Positions 42,502 through 54,524 of a stretch of DNA of 64,000 bases are shown here, piece after piece. The translations under genes were made by a program, and so were the position numbers. The notes beneath the pieces are model-generated. The model was not told the DNA's origin and did no database searches. It worked only from the letters and a program-made list of their open reading frames with translations. Each line of letters begins with the position of its first letter. Position 1 is the first letter of the stretch. Source of the DNA: Coccinella septempunctata (taxonomy: Eukaryota > Arthropoda > Insecta > Coleoptera > Coccinellidae); the NCBI RefSeq assembly GCF_907165205.1, contig NC_058198.1:21699240-21763239 (forward strand), read 5' to 3'.

Positions 42502-44397
42502 ATGGCAGAGTCTGTTGAAAATTTGGTAAGTAATTTTTGTTATTTCGATAATTTTCGGTACCACCAAGATTTCAGTTGTCGAAGATTTTTATTCCTGACT
42601 GCATTTCATTTCGAATTTTTGATATTGCGATTGAATATCGGTAAGAACATTTCGGTTCCTACATTTTTGTCTTGCAGTATAGCGAGAAAACACATTGAGT
42701 GGAAACTTTCAAAGCCTCATGAACGAAATTTTTCCGAGATTGAATTGCTAGTTCACTAAAAATGGTGAAGTATCTTTTGAGTGTAACAGGTTTTCCTTTT
42801 TGTGATTTATATTAGAAGTAACCAATGGAGTTACGCGAGTTGAAAGTTATATATGATTTTGTGAATATTCAAATCATGGGAAAAATAGCAGTTTGAAGTA
42901 GTAAACTAAAATATTAAATATTTTTTCGCATTTTCCAAGGCTGTACATTAATTCTCTCTCCATATGGTAGTATCATTATCGAGGAAATTCATTAAAACCT
43001 TGACTAAGATGTCATTTTGTTGTTGAATAATGTTTGATCATTTTTGTTCTTACGTCCATGAAAAGAAACTTTTGAAAATTCATCAAGGTTTCTAAGCATT
43101 CAGTAAATTTTCGTCATGTCTTAACAGTTGTTTGGCTGATAATATTCTTTCGTCAAGTTATTTACTGAATTTTATTTATTACAGAAAGTACAAATTGTCA
43201 ATTAAGCAGAAGCAGAGTCATCCAGCGAGGAAGATGAGAGGGAGGCCTGGGTGTCCAGGTATGAACCCACAGTGCCTAGTGGGGAATTTACAGCGCTTCA
43301 CGCAGCAGTGGAGAATAATGATTTGGAGGGAGTAATGACGCTTCTCCAAAAAGGAGCCTTCGTGAACATTCATGATGATTATGGATGTACTGCATTGGAT
43401 ATGGCACTCGAGTTGGGGCATTATCAAGTCATCAGACCTCTGGTGGAATACGGCAGTGAAACCTTCATTATTATGAACCACCTTCAGAGGCCATTGAAGT
43501 GGGACGAATGCCTCAACGAGCTGATCAAATCCGGGATCAGCATCACGAAGGCTTGCTTCGGACGTACGCTCCTTCAGAACATATTCCGGGACGAACCGAA
43601 GAACATCGAATTCATCGAAAAGTTGTTGGATTTAGGGGCCGACATCAACTGCTTTGACTATCGGAAAGATGGCCTTATCCACTCCATGGCAAACAGCCTG
43701 ATGGAGAGGGAGGTTGGATTGCCCTTGCTTATGGTCATATTGAAGAGGGGTATACAAGTGGAGACCTTAAACTTGCGAGAGCAAACACCTCTTCAATTGG
43801 CCATCATAAATCGCAAGGAGTTCATGATGCAGCCCCTACTGGAATATGGTGCTATTATTGGCGATCCAACCTATAAGTACCCTACTCTGTTGGATGAGGC
43901 ATACGACAGAGGGATGTTTGGCTGTTTGAAGGAGATGATAAGGCATCTGATAGTCAGGGAACTTCGAGGTGAATTCGTGGAGGAAAAACTTGAGGTAAAG
44001 ATGGCTTCACCTCTTTACGTTAAGTTTTACCGGTCGTGTTTCGATGAAATTCAAGGATTAAAACTGGAGAAAATCTTGAATACTCCATAAACGTTTTATG
44101 ACTTGATTTTCAAGTCCAGAAAAGTGTTTATGTTCCTGAAGGAGAAAAAAATAGTGGAGGAATTGTCCAACAGCCTCATTGCTTCCTCCTACCACTGCAC
44201 CATCATTTTGGGTTGGGAACATGCCAAACTCAGGAGGCACCTTGAAGACTCCGTACTTCAAATTGTTCCTGAGGTCTTCCTTCATCTTCCCTACCCATGG
44301 GTCCGAACAATGCTGGAGAAAGTTTATGGGGTGGCTCTGGAAAATTGGTTGAACTTTTACTCTGCTTCACAAGTTCCAGTTCAACCTTGATGATTTG
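42502..44397 (+). CDS. Ankyrin-repeat protein with PRANC-like C-terminus; two in-frame stops
   Basis: Exon 1 is ATGGCAGAGTCTGTTGAAAATTTG (42502-42525), written here as MAESVENL, followed by a GTAAGT donor. Exon 2 starts after TTATTACAG at 43184. In the joined frame a TAA occurs at 43203-43205, so translation may instead begin downstream. From about 43206 a long frame encodes ankyrin repeats: FTALHAAVENNDLEGVMTLL, GCTALDMALELGHYQVI, NIEFIEKLLDLGADINC and QTPLQLAIINRKEFM. The C-terminal CFDEIQGLKLEKILNTP is followed by TAA (44088-44090), and the same frame then goes on with FYDLIFKSRKVFMFLKEKK to TGA at 44389-44391. That tail resembles the PRANC region of insect ankyrin proteins (inference). 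A GTGAGT donor follows at 44398, so the 3' end is spliced. Either a young pseudogene or a shortened protein. Confidence 0.6.
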
Positions 44398-44710
44398 GTG
44401 AGTTATCCCTCATTTTTATTTTTATTTCTTAGTAGTGCTGCAGAAATCAGGAACATTTCCACAATGTGTTTCTGCTGAAAAAGTAGATATCATCATAGCA
44501 TGATTTTATTCTTTTTCGTTCTATTCTATCTATCTTCGTTCAATCTATTTCATCTTATGATAATCGACAATATCAATTTTCACGTTTTATTTAAATTCTG
44601 AATTATCATTTTGTTATTGAATCTCGCTTGAATATTGTTGTTTGCACGTCCATGAATTTTATTTTTATTTTAACGAGGCTTTGAAGCATTCTATGTCGAT
44701 TTTTGCCATA

Positions 44711-45280
44711 TACAGTCCCTGGCCATATTATTAGACGCATTGATTCGATGCAAAATCTCAATTAAACACGCTTCGGAATTGGTTATTAGGTTATTGGTTT
44801 TTGAATATTGAATTACATATTAAATTGAATGTATACTTTATATATACTTTATCTGTAAATGGTTTTCACATATAATATATCCATATTCAATAAAAAATAT
44901 TGATTTATTGATGATTCAACATGAAATTCTAATATTTTGCTGAGCCACCTTGTGTAGCTATGAGAGCTCCATACTATCAATGCGGAATTGTTCGGTTTGC
45001 TACATTCGATGATAATGATTTTTTCATACGTGGATTATCGAAATAACGTCTGAACCTGCAGCATGCAAGACGTCCACTGGAATACATAGTACTGATTCAT
45101 ACTTTAGTACTAATATTACAACATCAAAAATAAATGCCGAATAGAACAATTTAATGAGAGTCGTAGATGAAACTGACATTCTGTGGAAATGAAATTCAAA
45201 TATTCTGCTTTTTCCTCGGGCAATACCTGTAAATAAAGAAAAAATCCTCAGTGCGTCTAATAAACTGGCCAGGGATTGTA
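44711..45280. mobile_element. Tc1/mariner-type MITE
   Basis: TACAGTCCCTGGCCATATTA, then TTAGACGCA, at the left is mirrored by TGCGTCTAATAAACTGGCCA, then GGGATTGTA, at 45252-45280. TA at both ends is the Tc1 target. The 570-bp element has no ORF. It sits between the two ankyrin copies. Confidence 0.82.
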
Positions 45281-45352
45281 CATATATAAGGATTTGTTAA
45301 TAATAATATTCTTCATTCTTCTTGATATTTCAATTAATTTTATTCGTTACAG

Positions 45353-46300
45353 AAAGAACATGAAAATGCCAGTACAAATACTGTGTAACAGCTCATTGGT
45401 GACCAAGAAGTGGAGGGGGGGTCAGTGAGAACATTGAGTGGGTACTACAGAGGAGGATATATTTCTACAGGAGACTCATATACCAACCAAAAATAAGATT
45501 GAAGGGAATATCATAAGACCACTATTGGAATACGGCAGTGATTATGGACAACCTTGAGAGGTTAATGAAGAGGGAGGTATACCTGGATGAGCTGCACAAA
45601 GGGTTGCTTTTCAAGAACCCTCCTGCATATATTCAAGATACACCGAAACATGTCGAATTTGTTGAAAAGTTAGTACATTTGTGGCATGCTTCAACTGCAA
45701 CGACAGGGAGATTGGTTTGCCATTGCTCAAGGCCATATAAACGTGGAGACCCTGAACTTGAGAGAACAAACACCTCTTCAATATGCCATCAGAAATAGCA
45801 AAGAGTACATGATTCAGCCTCTACTGGAATATGGTGCTATCATAGGCGATCCAACCTATAAGTTGGTAGTACCCATAGTACCCTAGTGTGAGAGAAGATG
45901 AATCTTATACTTTGGAGAATTTCATGAACTAAGCAGTTTATCTTCCATCATGATTTGGTGAGTTATCATTCATTTCTTAAAATTGTTTTTGCAGGAATTT
46001 TTGCCCCGTTTATCTGTCTATATTAATGTATGGTTTTTTTCGTGATTTTTTGCTGACGAAATATTTCAGTCTTCAACTTTTTTGATATAAATGTACAAAT
46101 CTGCCATCTGTTTTCTGATCTAATAAATTTCTCCTTTTTCAGCAAGGCGATGACTATCAGATCATTACAGGACACCTCCATCTGGCCAAATGAATTGGAC
46201 CGCGTAGAAGCCATAAGAATGATACGTTGAGGAAGTATCACCATCCTTTAGAGGATTAATAAAATTGTATTCATTTTTTTGAATAAATTAATGTATATTC
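45353..46300 (+). pseudogene. Decayed tandem copy of the ankyrin gene, with last exon and poly-A signals
   Basis: The acceptor TTCGTTACAG and first exon-2 bases AAAGAACATG parallel copy 1. Recognisable parts: TGGAATACGGCAGTG (45526), then NLREQTPLQYAIRNSKEYM and LLEYGAIIGDPTYK (about 45745-45865), all with homologues in copy 1. Large deletions and stops remove the rest. The donor GATTTGGTGAGTTATC (45953) matches copy 1. A third exon (after TTTTTCAG at 46142) has TGACTATCAGATCATTACAG and two AATAAA signals (46258, 46282). That last exon may serve copy 1 as well. Confidence 0.62.
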
Positions 46301-46399
46301 TGTAAAAATGCATTCTTTTTAACACCCTTAAGACATGAAGAAAACATTCTAGTAATGTTCCCGTATTGAAATCATATAATCATTCAAATTTCTTGAAAT

Positions 46400-46570
46400 C
46401 AGTGATACAAACTTGAAGTTTTTCGGAAAAAACGAGTCGAAGAAAATATTCACTTCCATTATTGCTGAATATAAAAATTGGGAAATGCTGATACATAGTA
46501 GAAGATAAAGGGAGATTCTTGACAAGTCTTTCCTGCAATTTCTGGATCAGCTGTCTACCTCGGATCAAAA
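46400..46570 (-). pseudogene. LINE ORF1-like fragment
   Basis: Encodes RQLIQKLQERLVKNLP on the minus strand, close to the QQLIQKLQRRFLDN segment before ORF2 at 17217 and to DNA at 15797-15835. A scrap of the same LINE family. Confidence 0.45.
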
Positions 46571-46599
46571 ATCGCCGTATACGACCTTTTTTTCGAAAT

Positions 46600-46960
46600 C
46601 AGTTCATTCCTTCTGTTTCGTTTTCAATAGTTCACCCCGTATTTTCGGAATAAGAAGAAAAACGGGACTGGAATTCGTAGAAAACATAGGATTCATATCT
46701 AAAAAAACTTAAGTTACAAAGAAAATCTCCGACCACCTACGCCACTGAATTGTTCATAGAAGAGTGACTCAAGAATGAACATCCGGATGCGACAAGAATT
46801 GAAAAGTCAGCATATTTGATAAGTTCACATTTCAATCTGAATATTTATCTCTCTTTACTTAAAAACCTGGCAAAGTTCTTTTCGAACCATTTTTCCCAAT
46901 TTTTTTCAACTACGTTACTCCAAAAAATCGGAATCACCATCACCCTACAATTGAGGTATA
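46600..46960. other. No recognised gene
   Basis: AT-rich sequence upstream of a GC-rich island. Confidence 0.35.
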
Positions 46961-47017
46961 GCACTAGGAAAACGGAAAAGCCATACGGAGATCCGACACT
47001 CCGGATTAATAGCGTCA

Positions 47018-47960
47018 GTGCGCTCAATTCGTAAGGCGTCTTCTACGCCAGAGGGAGTTGGCCCAGCTGCACCCGTCCGTTGTCTGGTTTGTCGAAGGGC
47101 TTTTGATGGACGAGCCGTCCCTCCGCCGACCAGTTGGAGTGGTCGGCCGTTGATCTGTCAGCCGTGGTGGACCTGGAGAAAACCCCGTCACCACCGTCCG
47201 ATGGTCCGTGGGTGACCCGCCTACCACCGGACCTGGCAGACCGTCTCCGAACAGTACAAAATCCCTCAGAATGGACGAGGAGTCTGAAGCGGAGGGTGCA
47301 GGCATTACTGCCAGAGGGTAGAGAAGGCCCCCGTGTCCGCCACCGCTTCAGATTCCCGTTCGGCACCGTGAGCCGACTCTGGGTGCCGCCGGACTCTGAC
47401 AGGACCGGGGAATCGTGAGGTAGTCCGTGTCTAGTCCCAGTGGGACTGAGGGAATCGAAAAAAAAAATTTTGTTTTAATAATCGCATACAAAATTAGTAT
47501 CACACTCACCTGTCTCTTTTTCTAGAAAGAACTGACCGTTGAGGCCCCGAATTGTCCCCTATCCGACACCGCAATGGCGGAAGATAACATTGAGGTGGAA
47601 ATCCTAGACCGTCTCGACAGGGAGCTGTTATTTGTGGACCCCGAGGAGGTGGTCATGCCCGATGATCCACCCAGACCGGTCCCCTTACCGTTGGGAGCAG
47701 CGAAGGCCTTCCTCCGCCCGACGCCGAATACCGCCGCCGGTTACTCCGCAACACCGTCCCCAGCGCTCGGATCGGCGTTTCGTAATTTCACATTATACAT
47801 TTTGTTAGCGCATTTACTCAAAACTATTCCGGCTCTTTTCTCAGATGGAGAACGTTTGGAATTGATGGACCCTTATTCAATACTGGCAAGCGCTACTGAG
47901 TACTATACACAGAGCGCAACCAAGTATGAAACGGTATCCGATTCAATCCCCTCCAGATAG
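47018..47960 (+). other. GC-rich exon pair of unknown function
   Basis: 46985-47420 and 47525-47770 are far more GC-rich than anything nearby. The first block contains a PVRCLVCRRAFDGRAVPPP segment in one frame and DGPWVTRLPPDLADRLRTVQ with RFPFGTVSRLWVPP in another, so a frameshift is likely. A good acceptor (CTGTCTCTTTTTCTAG) ends at 47525, and the frame after it starts KELTVEAPNCPLSD and is open to 47960 (LDRELLFVDPEEVVMPDD, later GERLELMDPYSILAS). No catalytic or structural family is recognised. It could be a retroelement gag-like protein or a host gene fragment; the composition suggests it came from elsewhere. Confidence 0.35.
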
Positions 47961-48148
47961 AAACCCTGACGAAGACAATAGCATATGTCCCGTATTTTCT
48001 CTTATTCAGAACGTCGATTCGCTTTGCGAACAACAGGCGTTTGACGAATTGAGAAGTCCGGGAACAGGTTCGGATCACGGCAGAAATGATGCCAGCGGTA
48101 CAATAATAAAGAATGATCACGCCTAAACGGAGATTCAATGAATACAAC

Positions 48149-48388
48149 AATAAGGATAAATTCAGATGCATATCACCCGTTGATATGAATATCAACAAGG
48201 AAAAAAAAGAAGCTTTGTTGCTCTGATCAGGTCAAATGAGACCGAAACCATGGTCAGCATCTGCTTTTCTCCGATGGGACGTACTCCATTTGGCGCCTGA
48301 TGCTGGCAAATTGGCTAGTTCGATTCAGATCGTAACACTTGTTGATATTCATATCAGCCGGTGGTATGCATCAGAATTTATCCTTATT
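48149..48388. mobile_element. Snapback repeat, copy 1
   Basis: The left arm (AATAAGGATAAATTCAGATG, CATATCACCCGTTGATATGA) pairs with the right arm (TCATATCAGCCGGTGGTATG, CATCAGAATTTATCCTTATT). The unpaired centre contains CAGGTCAAATGAGACCGAAA and CCATGGTCAGCATCTGC, shared with copy 2. No ORF. Confidence 0.72.
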
Positions 48389-48944
48389 CATAAATTCATT
48401 AGAAAAAAGGATAGATGAAAGCGGGGGACCTTATGAACACTTACTCTAATTTTCTTATTTGGTTTTTTTATTGAGTTGATAACTTCATCATTACTCTATA
48501 CCTGCATCGGTTTCTACTTCATAATTTTCGTATCAAAATACTGCGAAAACGCTACCTACACAGAATCGAGATTTACCAAGAGTATTTTTTTGGAGTAAAA
48601 TTAATAATAATGTTCACTGGAAATTTCGATTGATAAATCTAAACTCGAAAAGCTGTTGTTCAATTCTACTTTGTACAAAGCAGGTAACAAGCTCATTCTA
48701 TGCGAGTCAGATATAAAAAAAATTCATGAGAGTTATCAATTTATTATTGCAACATATTTGTACCTATAATTTTTTTTCAAAGCCCTTCACCTTGAATACG
48801 GAAGGCGATACAAAAATTTTCTTCCAAGCAAACCCCAATTATTCATCAGTTTTCTACCTATCCTAGAGAAGGGGTCACCTTTTTTATACCTTAACACCCT
48901 TCATAATCAAATCATTTATTGGTCTCTCAGGACATAAAAAATCT

Positions 48945-50990
48945 ATTAGACAAGTCAGAAAAGATATTAAGCTTGAAGGTACATAGCATCCTCAGAAACA
49001 TCATTTAAAAATTCATAAACAGCATAATAGCACTTTTTGAAAAACGAAGTTTTGACACTCCCCTTGAGTTCTCTGATATTCTGAGATCGAACATGGGAAC
49101 GTAAATGATTGAATAATTTTATGACATGATACATGGGCGACATCTCAAATTTTTTAGATTTATGTTTAGATAATAAACATTACTGTTCCACTTCTCGTAA
49201 TGTTGTTGTGAAAGCTAGATAATTTAGGAAGGCTTTTCTCTTTCTCCTGGATATAAAATGAAAATAGAAGATAAAATGAGTACACTATTTTGTACAAAAA
49301 CTGGTCTATAGGACGACCTTGGACTTATATTATAGATCATACGCAGAATAAGTTTCTGTATAATATGAAATGGATCACGCATTCATAGTGAGGCAGGTAA
49401 ATAATTAACTAATTCAGATGCATAACATCCGCAGATAATGAAATCAACGAATGTTACGATCTAAATCGAACTAACAAATGGGATTAAAGCATATGGATGC
49501 ATACTGCTATCTTTGCTCTGAGAGTTAGGAAATTGAATTGGGTTGGTTCCCCTTTCTCTGCCCGCTCCTGAAATGGAATAAAAGGAGCCGGAAATTCATA
49601 GCATTTCGTTGTCAAATGAAATTTGTTGCTCTGACGAGGTCAAATAAGACCGAAACCATGGTCAGCATCTACTCTTTGTCGACGAAATGAAATTTCTGGT
49701 AATACTTCGAGCGATGGTAGTTTGTTAGTTCGATTTAGATCGTAACATTCGCTGATTTCATTATCTGCTTTCTGTATAATGAAAACCCTACAAGCATCTG
49801 AAGAATTTCCCCACAGAAGTACGTTGTAAGAAAACCAATCTGTAGTTGATATTGATTAGAGATTAAATAGGTAGCAGGTGTCTTACTCTATTTATAGCAA
49901 AATAAGAGCTATTCAATTTACTGCAAACCGAATCAATGTGATTGAACCATCTCAAATTTTTATCCAAAAAAATTCCAAGAAATTTTACAGTATCATTGGA
50001 TGTGATAACTGTATTAAGGTGGCGAAGGACAGGTTTCTCAGTGCACTTACCGATAGAAAAATGAATAATGACGGTCTTATCGATGTTAATGACAAAATTA
50101 TTGCTGTGGCACCATTTTACGAAAACAACTAATAAAAATCCACATCATATTTGGAGCTCTTCGAGGAAAGAAGCTCTAACAGCAAAAGAGGTGTCTTCAG
50201 CAAACCAAACTACTTAACCCATCTTTGTACACGATAGTAAACCGTTTTGTGAACAAAACTGGGACAACTCATCTCTTAGACTTTAAGGCAGGTCGTTAAG
50301 GAAATGAAGGAACACCAGAGGTCCTAAAACGAATGCCTTTGGTATTCCTAATTTCAAAGTATAGTTCAAAGTATACTCGGATGATAAATTATCCCCGACT
50401 TTGACATTTGCTGGTCTTTTTTCAAGATAACTCCCCAACCACTCCAGGAATATACCTCTGAAACCTAGGTTATAACATTTTTCTATAATAATGTTGAAAG
50501 AGAGGGTGTCAAGGGCCCTAGAGAGATTAAAGATCAATCCAGCAACATAGAAACCACCATCAAGACATTCGTATACATATTCAGTGAACTGAACAGCTGC
50601 CGACTGTGTTGAATGGCCAGATCTGAAACCGTGCTGGGAATTATTCAAAATATCATATTTGTCAACATACTTAGTCATTCTGCCGAGGATGATCTTTTCG
50701 AAAACTTTCGAAAAAGAGTTCAGAAGAGAAATTGGTCTGTAATTGGTAATATCACGCATGATATTTATTTTAAAGATTGAAATGACCGTAGCCTTTTTTA
50801 ACAATGAAGGGAAAATGCCTTGGTTTACAGACAAATCGATACACTGTGCAAAATGCTGAAATATCGGGCTTCTGGTAGAGACAGAATTCGGACCAGAAAT
50901 TTTAATATTTGATAAGTAAATGATAAATGGATTGACCACACTTGTACTACCCCGCCAGAAGCTCATAAATTATTAATTTTTCTTTCTCGA
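48945..50990 (-). pseudogene. CR1-like LINE RT and C-terminus, interrupted by snapback copy 2
   Basis: On the minus strand from 50966: ISGPNSVSTRSP, TNYRPISLLNSFSKVFEK, NNSQHGFRSGHSTQS, then the palm strand (LIFNLSRALDT, catalytic Asp lost to Asn) and a degraded LGIPKAFVLGPLVF. Near 50200 the box reads FAEDTSF instead of FADD. The thumb and YNVLLWGNSS follow down to about 49810. After the snapback insertion (49411-49803) the C-terminus resumes with IIQKLILRMIYNISPRSSYR, and ends with RELKGSVKTSFFKKCYY near 49000. Two active-site changes and several stops show this copy is old. Confidence 0.7.
49411..49803. mobile_element. Snapback repeat, copy 2, inserted in a LINE
   Basis: Arms 49431-49478 and 49721-49768 are 48 bp with a single visible mismatch (GCAGATAATGAAATCAACGA, then ATGTTACGATCTAAATCGAA, CTAACAAA). 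Outer ends are CAGATGC and GCATCTG. The centre shares GAGGTCAAATAAGACCGAAA and CCATGGTCAGCATCTAC with copy 1. No clean target duplication was found. Confidence 0.8.
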
Positions 50991-51084
50991 AGAGGTCTTC
51001 TTAATCCTTCAGATATAGTGAGTATATAAAATTTTACATTTCGGTCAAAAGTACATTCGTCTGCTGTTAGAAAGTCGAAATGTT

Positions 51085-51483
51085 TTGCAAAGCAAAATAA
51101 ATTCAGAACGAAAGATTACAGACACTGTTATCGATAAATTTTTTTCCAATACAAATCTTTTCAGACTTAAGCACCCTGGGACTCAAAGGTATGTTGCGGA
51201 AGAATGTCACGGAATTCAAATCATATGGAAAATTACCAATATCTATTATTTGTGCCAAATGACCCCCCATGCCAAACGCTCAAATTTAGAGTTGCATAGA
51301 ACGAGTGCCACAATACGACAAAAAATTAATGTATTTTATTTAGGAACTGTTGAATTTGGTCTATGTACATATTGTTATTTTCATGTAAATTTTATTGCTT
51401 TTTTATTTACACTCTTTTGTTTTTTTGTAAGAGTGTTATTATTCCTACAATCAACACAACGAAGTTGCCGGATATCTTTTTAG
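51085..51483 (+). other. Open frame of unknown nature
   Basis: 132 codons. The first ~85 (FRLKHPGTQRYVAEECHGIQ) look protein-like; the rest is a hydrophobic run rich in Phe that mirrors a T-rich sequence. No family is recognised and there is no good start context. Probably a transposon relic or chance. Confidence 0.15.
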
Positions 51484-51489
51484 AGCAGG

Positions 51490-54050
51490 TCTGAAATCAG
51501 ATGTAATATTGATGATATTCATAATCGTCATAGTGGATTAGCTCATTTATTATTGATGAAAGAAATGTGTATATAGTTCAGTCCTTGTTTCATCACACCA
51601 GAAGAATTCGAAACATGCCACAAAAACATGATTTGACTAAAATAAAGAAACTAAATTGCATGATTACCACACCAAGTGTAGCTTACACAATAGCTCCTTC
51701 ACAAAGTTGAAGGTAGGTGAAATTAATTAACTTGGTTGAACTATGACTCTATTGAAATAGCGAAACAATTGTAGTGGTGGCAAAAACTTGACGGAAATAA
51801 TGTAACTCAGTTTCTTCAGTTTTATTGTTTTGTATCAAGTACCCGCCATATCAATTCGATATGTTTTTATTCAATATGAAACAAAACTTTTCAGGCTAAA
51901 CTGAAAATAAAATTGGTAAAATGAAGAAAGAATAAATCGAAGTAGGATTAGACTGCTTGAAACTGGTTCCGTAGGTTCTAAATTTGGTCGGCTTCACATT
52001 ATTACCAACAGCTGATGGATATCAAGATGAGTATTTTCAATGGCTTATGAACCATTATGGGAATACCACTATTTCTCTAAATTTCTCTGAGAATAAGTGA
52101 TTTTGAAAACTATTAGAAAGTTCCAATCCATCTGTGGAAGCTATGTATTTCATGGTAAAATGTTGAGCCGAACCATACAGGATACTTTCGTGGTCTTCAT
52201 ACAGAGAATGTCCCCTGGGTAATATTTATTCGGTATTGATCCACTACTTCAACATATTAATGCTCCTTTCACTATTACTTCCGATGACGTCCATTGACCA
52301 ATAAGAATCTGCTCTTTTCTCACAGGAATATCGGACCATCATTGTAAGTTTAGTAGGTAGCAGCAATCTACACCTGGCGAAGAACACCTAGGCAGACTCT
52401 CCGTAGATATGATCAGTGAGTGAACCATAACACCGTTTATTTAGGAACTACATGAATGTACATTGACCTTAAGCAACCTGTAAGGCACCGAAAATTAAAC
52501 TATGAGACAAATCGCAGTGTTCCCTATTACTTGCCATTTATTTATTAGGCTGAAGAATGTGGACAGATTTACATAATATAATTTTTTTTTATCAAAGATA
52601 CCTTGTGTTTGGTGATAGAAGCCTCATAAATTAAGTTTGGATCTACAGTACCGATTACAAACCTAACAATAGGTGAAAGAAGAAAAGAGATCTCTCGAAT
52701 TCCAATAATGATCCAATAAGTTTTTGTACATTATGCATGTTCAAACTTCAATCTATCTGATTACAAGGAACTAGACAACAGTAACTCATATGAGAATGAG
52801 GTGAGGTGAGTTAAATAAATTTCTTCAAATTAATCTATATTTAAAACTCACGTGTTGAATTTTATTCCATTTTGATTGGGATTCAAATGATAGCACTTCC
52901 CAGAAAATTATGTAATTTGCTAGCGCGTTATTCAATTCATAGCAATAAGATCAAGATGACGTTTATCCACTATTGCTTGGTTTTTTATTGAACTTGTGAA
53001 TTAAAAATAAATAATTCACAGAGTGGATAAACGTAGTTGCTAAGGGTGGAATAATGTTGTCTCAAAATGTCAAAACGTCGAAACTTTAAAAATTATTTGC
53101 TAAGCGCATTATATTCATTAAAAGGAAAGATTCATAAGATAATCGTCACAAATCTGATTTCAGCTCTTCAAAAAAGAGAACTTTTGAAAATATCATCGAA
53201 ATTATGATCATTACCTAGATTCAACAGTCCCTATCGTGTATCATAAGGAATAGATGTAATTAAAAGTATAAGCGCCCTAGAAAGTGTAAGGCTAATGATT
53301 ATATATAACTCAAGGTTTCCTCTTGAAGTTTTTAGAAGGATAAATTTTCCATATCCCGATAAAAATAGATTAGACTCTCGTCAGTCTCGTTAAAATCAGT
53401 TTAATCATCGTTTTAAGTTTTTGTTTCTTTTTGTTGCAATTCAGTATACAGAAATGCCGTAAGAAAGAACAATTTTTTGGATATAATTCAGGAAGATGAT
53501 GGCCTAAATGCAGCGGACTTGATTGTTTATGGCATTCCCAGGAGAAATAGGAGAATATGATACAGGCTCGGGAATATTATACCAGAGTACATTATATTCA
53601 TAGCTTTCATGACAAATTGTTCTACAAATTAATCTGCGTCAGTGAGGATGAACTGAATGTGTAGTAGCACGTTGGCGCACGTCAATGTTTTACATCCAAA
53701 CAAGGCGATTTTACGTAGGGCTATTCGGATAAAGCAAAGATTATAGAGAATAACTAACTCTATAATCTTTGGGATAAAGCTCATTTTGTCTCATTTGCAC
53801 AAGCAGTTATTGAAGGGAGTTCTTTGAATAAGTGAAACAGTCATCTATTTCTTCTCCTTGTGAGTAAGCAAATGCCGAAGATTTTGAAGATTTATGATTC
53901 TAATCCTAACCTACAAGTTTCTGGAACTCTTGTCCGATGCTTTGACTGCTTATAATATATAACCGTTTAAAACATTGGATACTAGATATTTTCCAGGTTG
54001 CAATTAATTATTTGGATGATTATTATATGTTGGTTTTCTCGCTGATAACA
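51490..54050. other. No recognised gene (2.5 kb)
   Basis: AT-rich with short inverted motifs only (for example ACGTTTATCCACT at 52958 and AGTGGATAAACGT at 53021). No supported ORF. Confidence 0.45.
53736..53770. repeat. Perfect 13-bp hairpin
   Basis: AAAGATTATAGAG and CTCTATAATCTTT separated by 9 bases. No T-run or gene gives it a clear role. Confidence 0.5.
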
Positions 54051-54134
54051 GTATAGTATCATTATTATCGGAATTCGAAAAAAATTCGAAAAACTTTCGA
54101 AAACTGGTCGGTTGCTGAAGTTTTTAATGAAAAT

Positions 54135-54520
54135 GCGACAAAATTACCCCCATGAATACTTGGCCCAAAGTTTCACAAGTTTCTGTAAAGATGAATACAA
54201 ATTACATCCAAAACTACTCCCCCACCCCCACTCTGAAGTTGAATTATCTTGATGCAGTAACAAGTGCAACTAAAAACCGTTGCTCTGGGTTTTTAATGGA
54301 AATGGGTTGTTACCAACATGCCGAACGCGACATATAGGGTGAAATATTTTGTTCCTCAAAAATACCCCCCCAAAAACCCTTTGAAGTTGAACTATCTTGA
54401 TACAGTAAAAAGTGTAAAAAATAAACCTTTGCTCGGGGTTTTTTTATGGTAGTTGTTACCAACATACCGAATACGATATTATAAGGTGAAATTGTGCATC
54501 AAAAACTACTCCCCACCAAT
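54135..54520 (+). repeat. Minisatellite, ~148-bp unit, about 2.5 copies
   Basis: GAAGTTGAATTATCTTGATG at 54235 and GAAGTTGAACTATCTTGATA at 54383, each followed by CAGTAA(C/A)AAGTG, GTTACCAACAT(G/A)CCGAA and a C-rich stretch (CTACTCCCCCACCCCC, TACCCCCCC, CTACTCCCCACC). Confidence 0.7.
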
Positions 54521-54524
54521 GAGA

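Noticed and set aside
47024..47366. Minus-strand open frames in the GC-rich island
   Set aside because: High GC lowers stop frequency on both strands. The acceptor and the long frame after it favour the plus strand.
53736..53770. Hairpin as a transcription terminator
   Set aside because: Eukaryotic context, no T-tract and no gene beside it.
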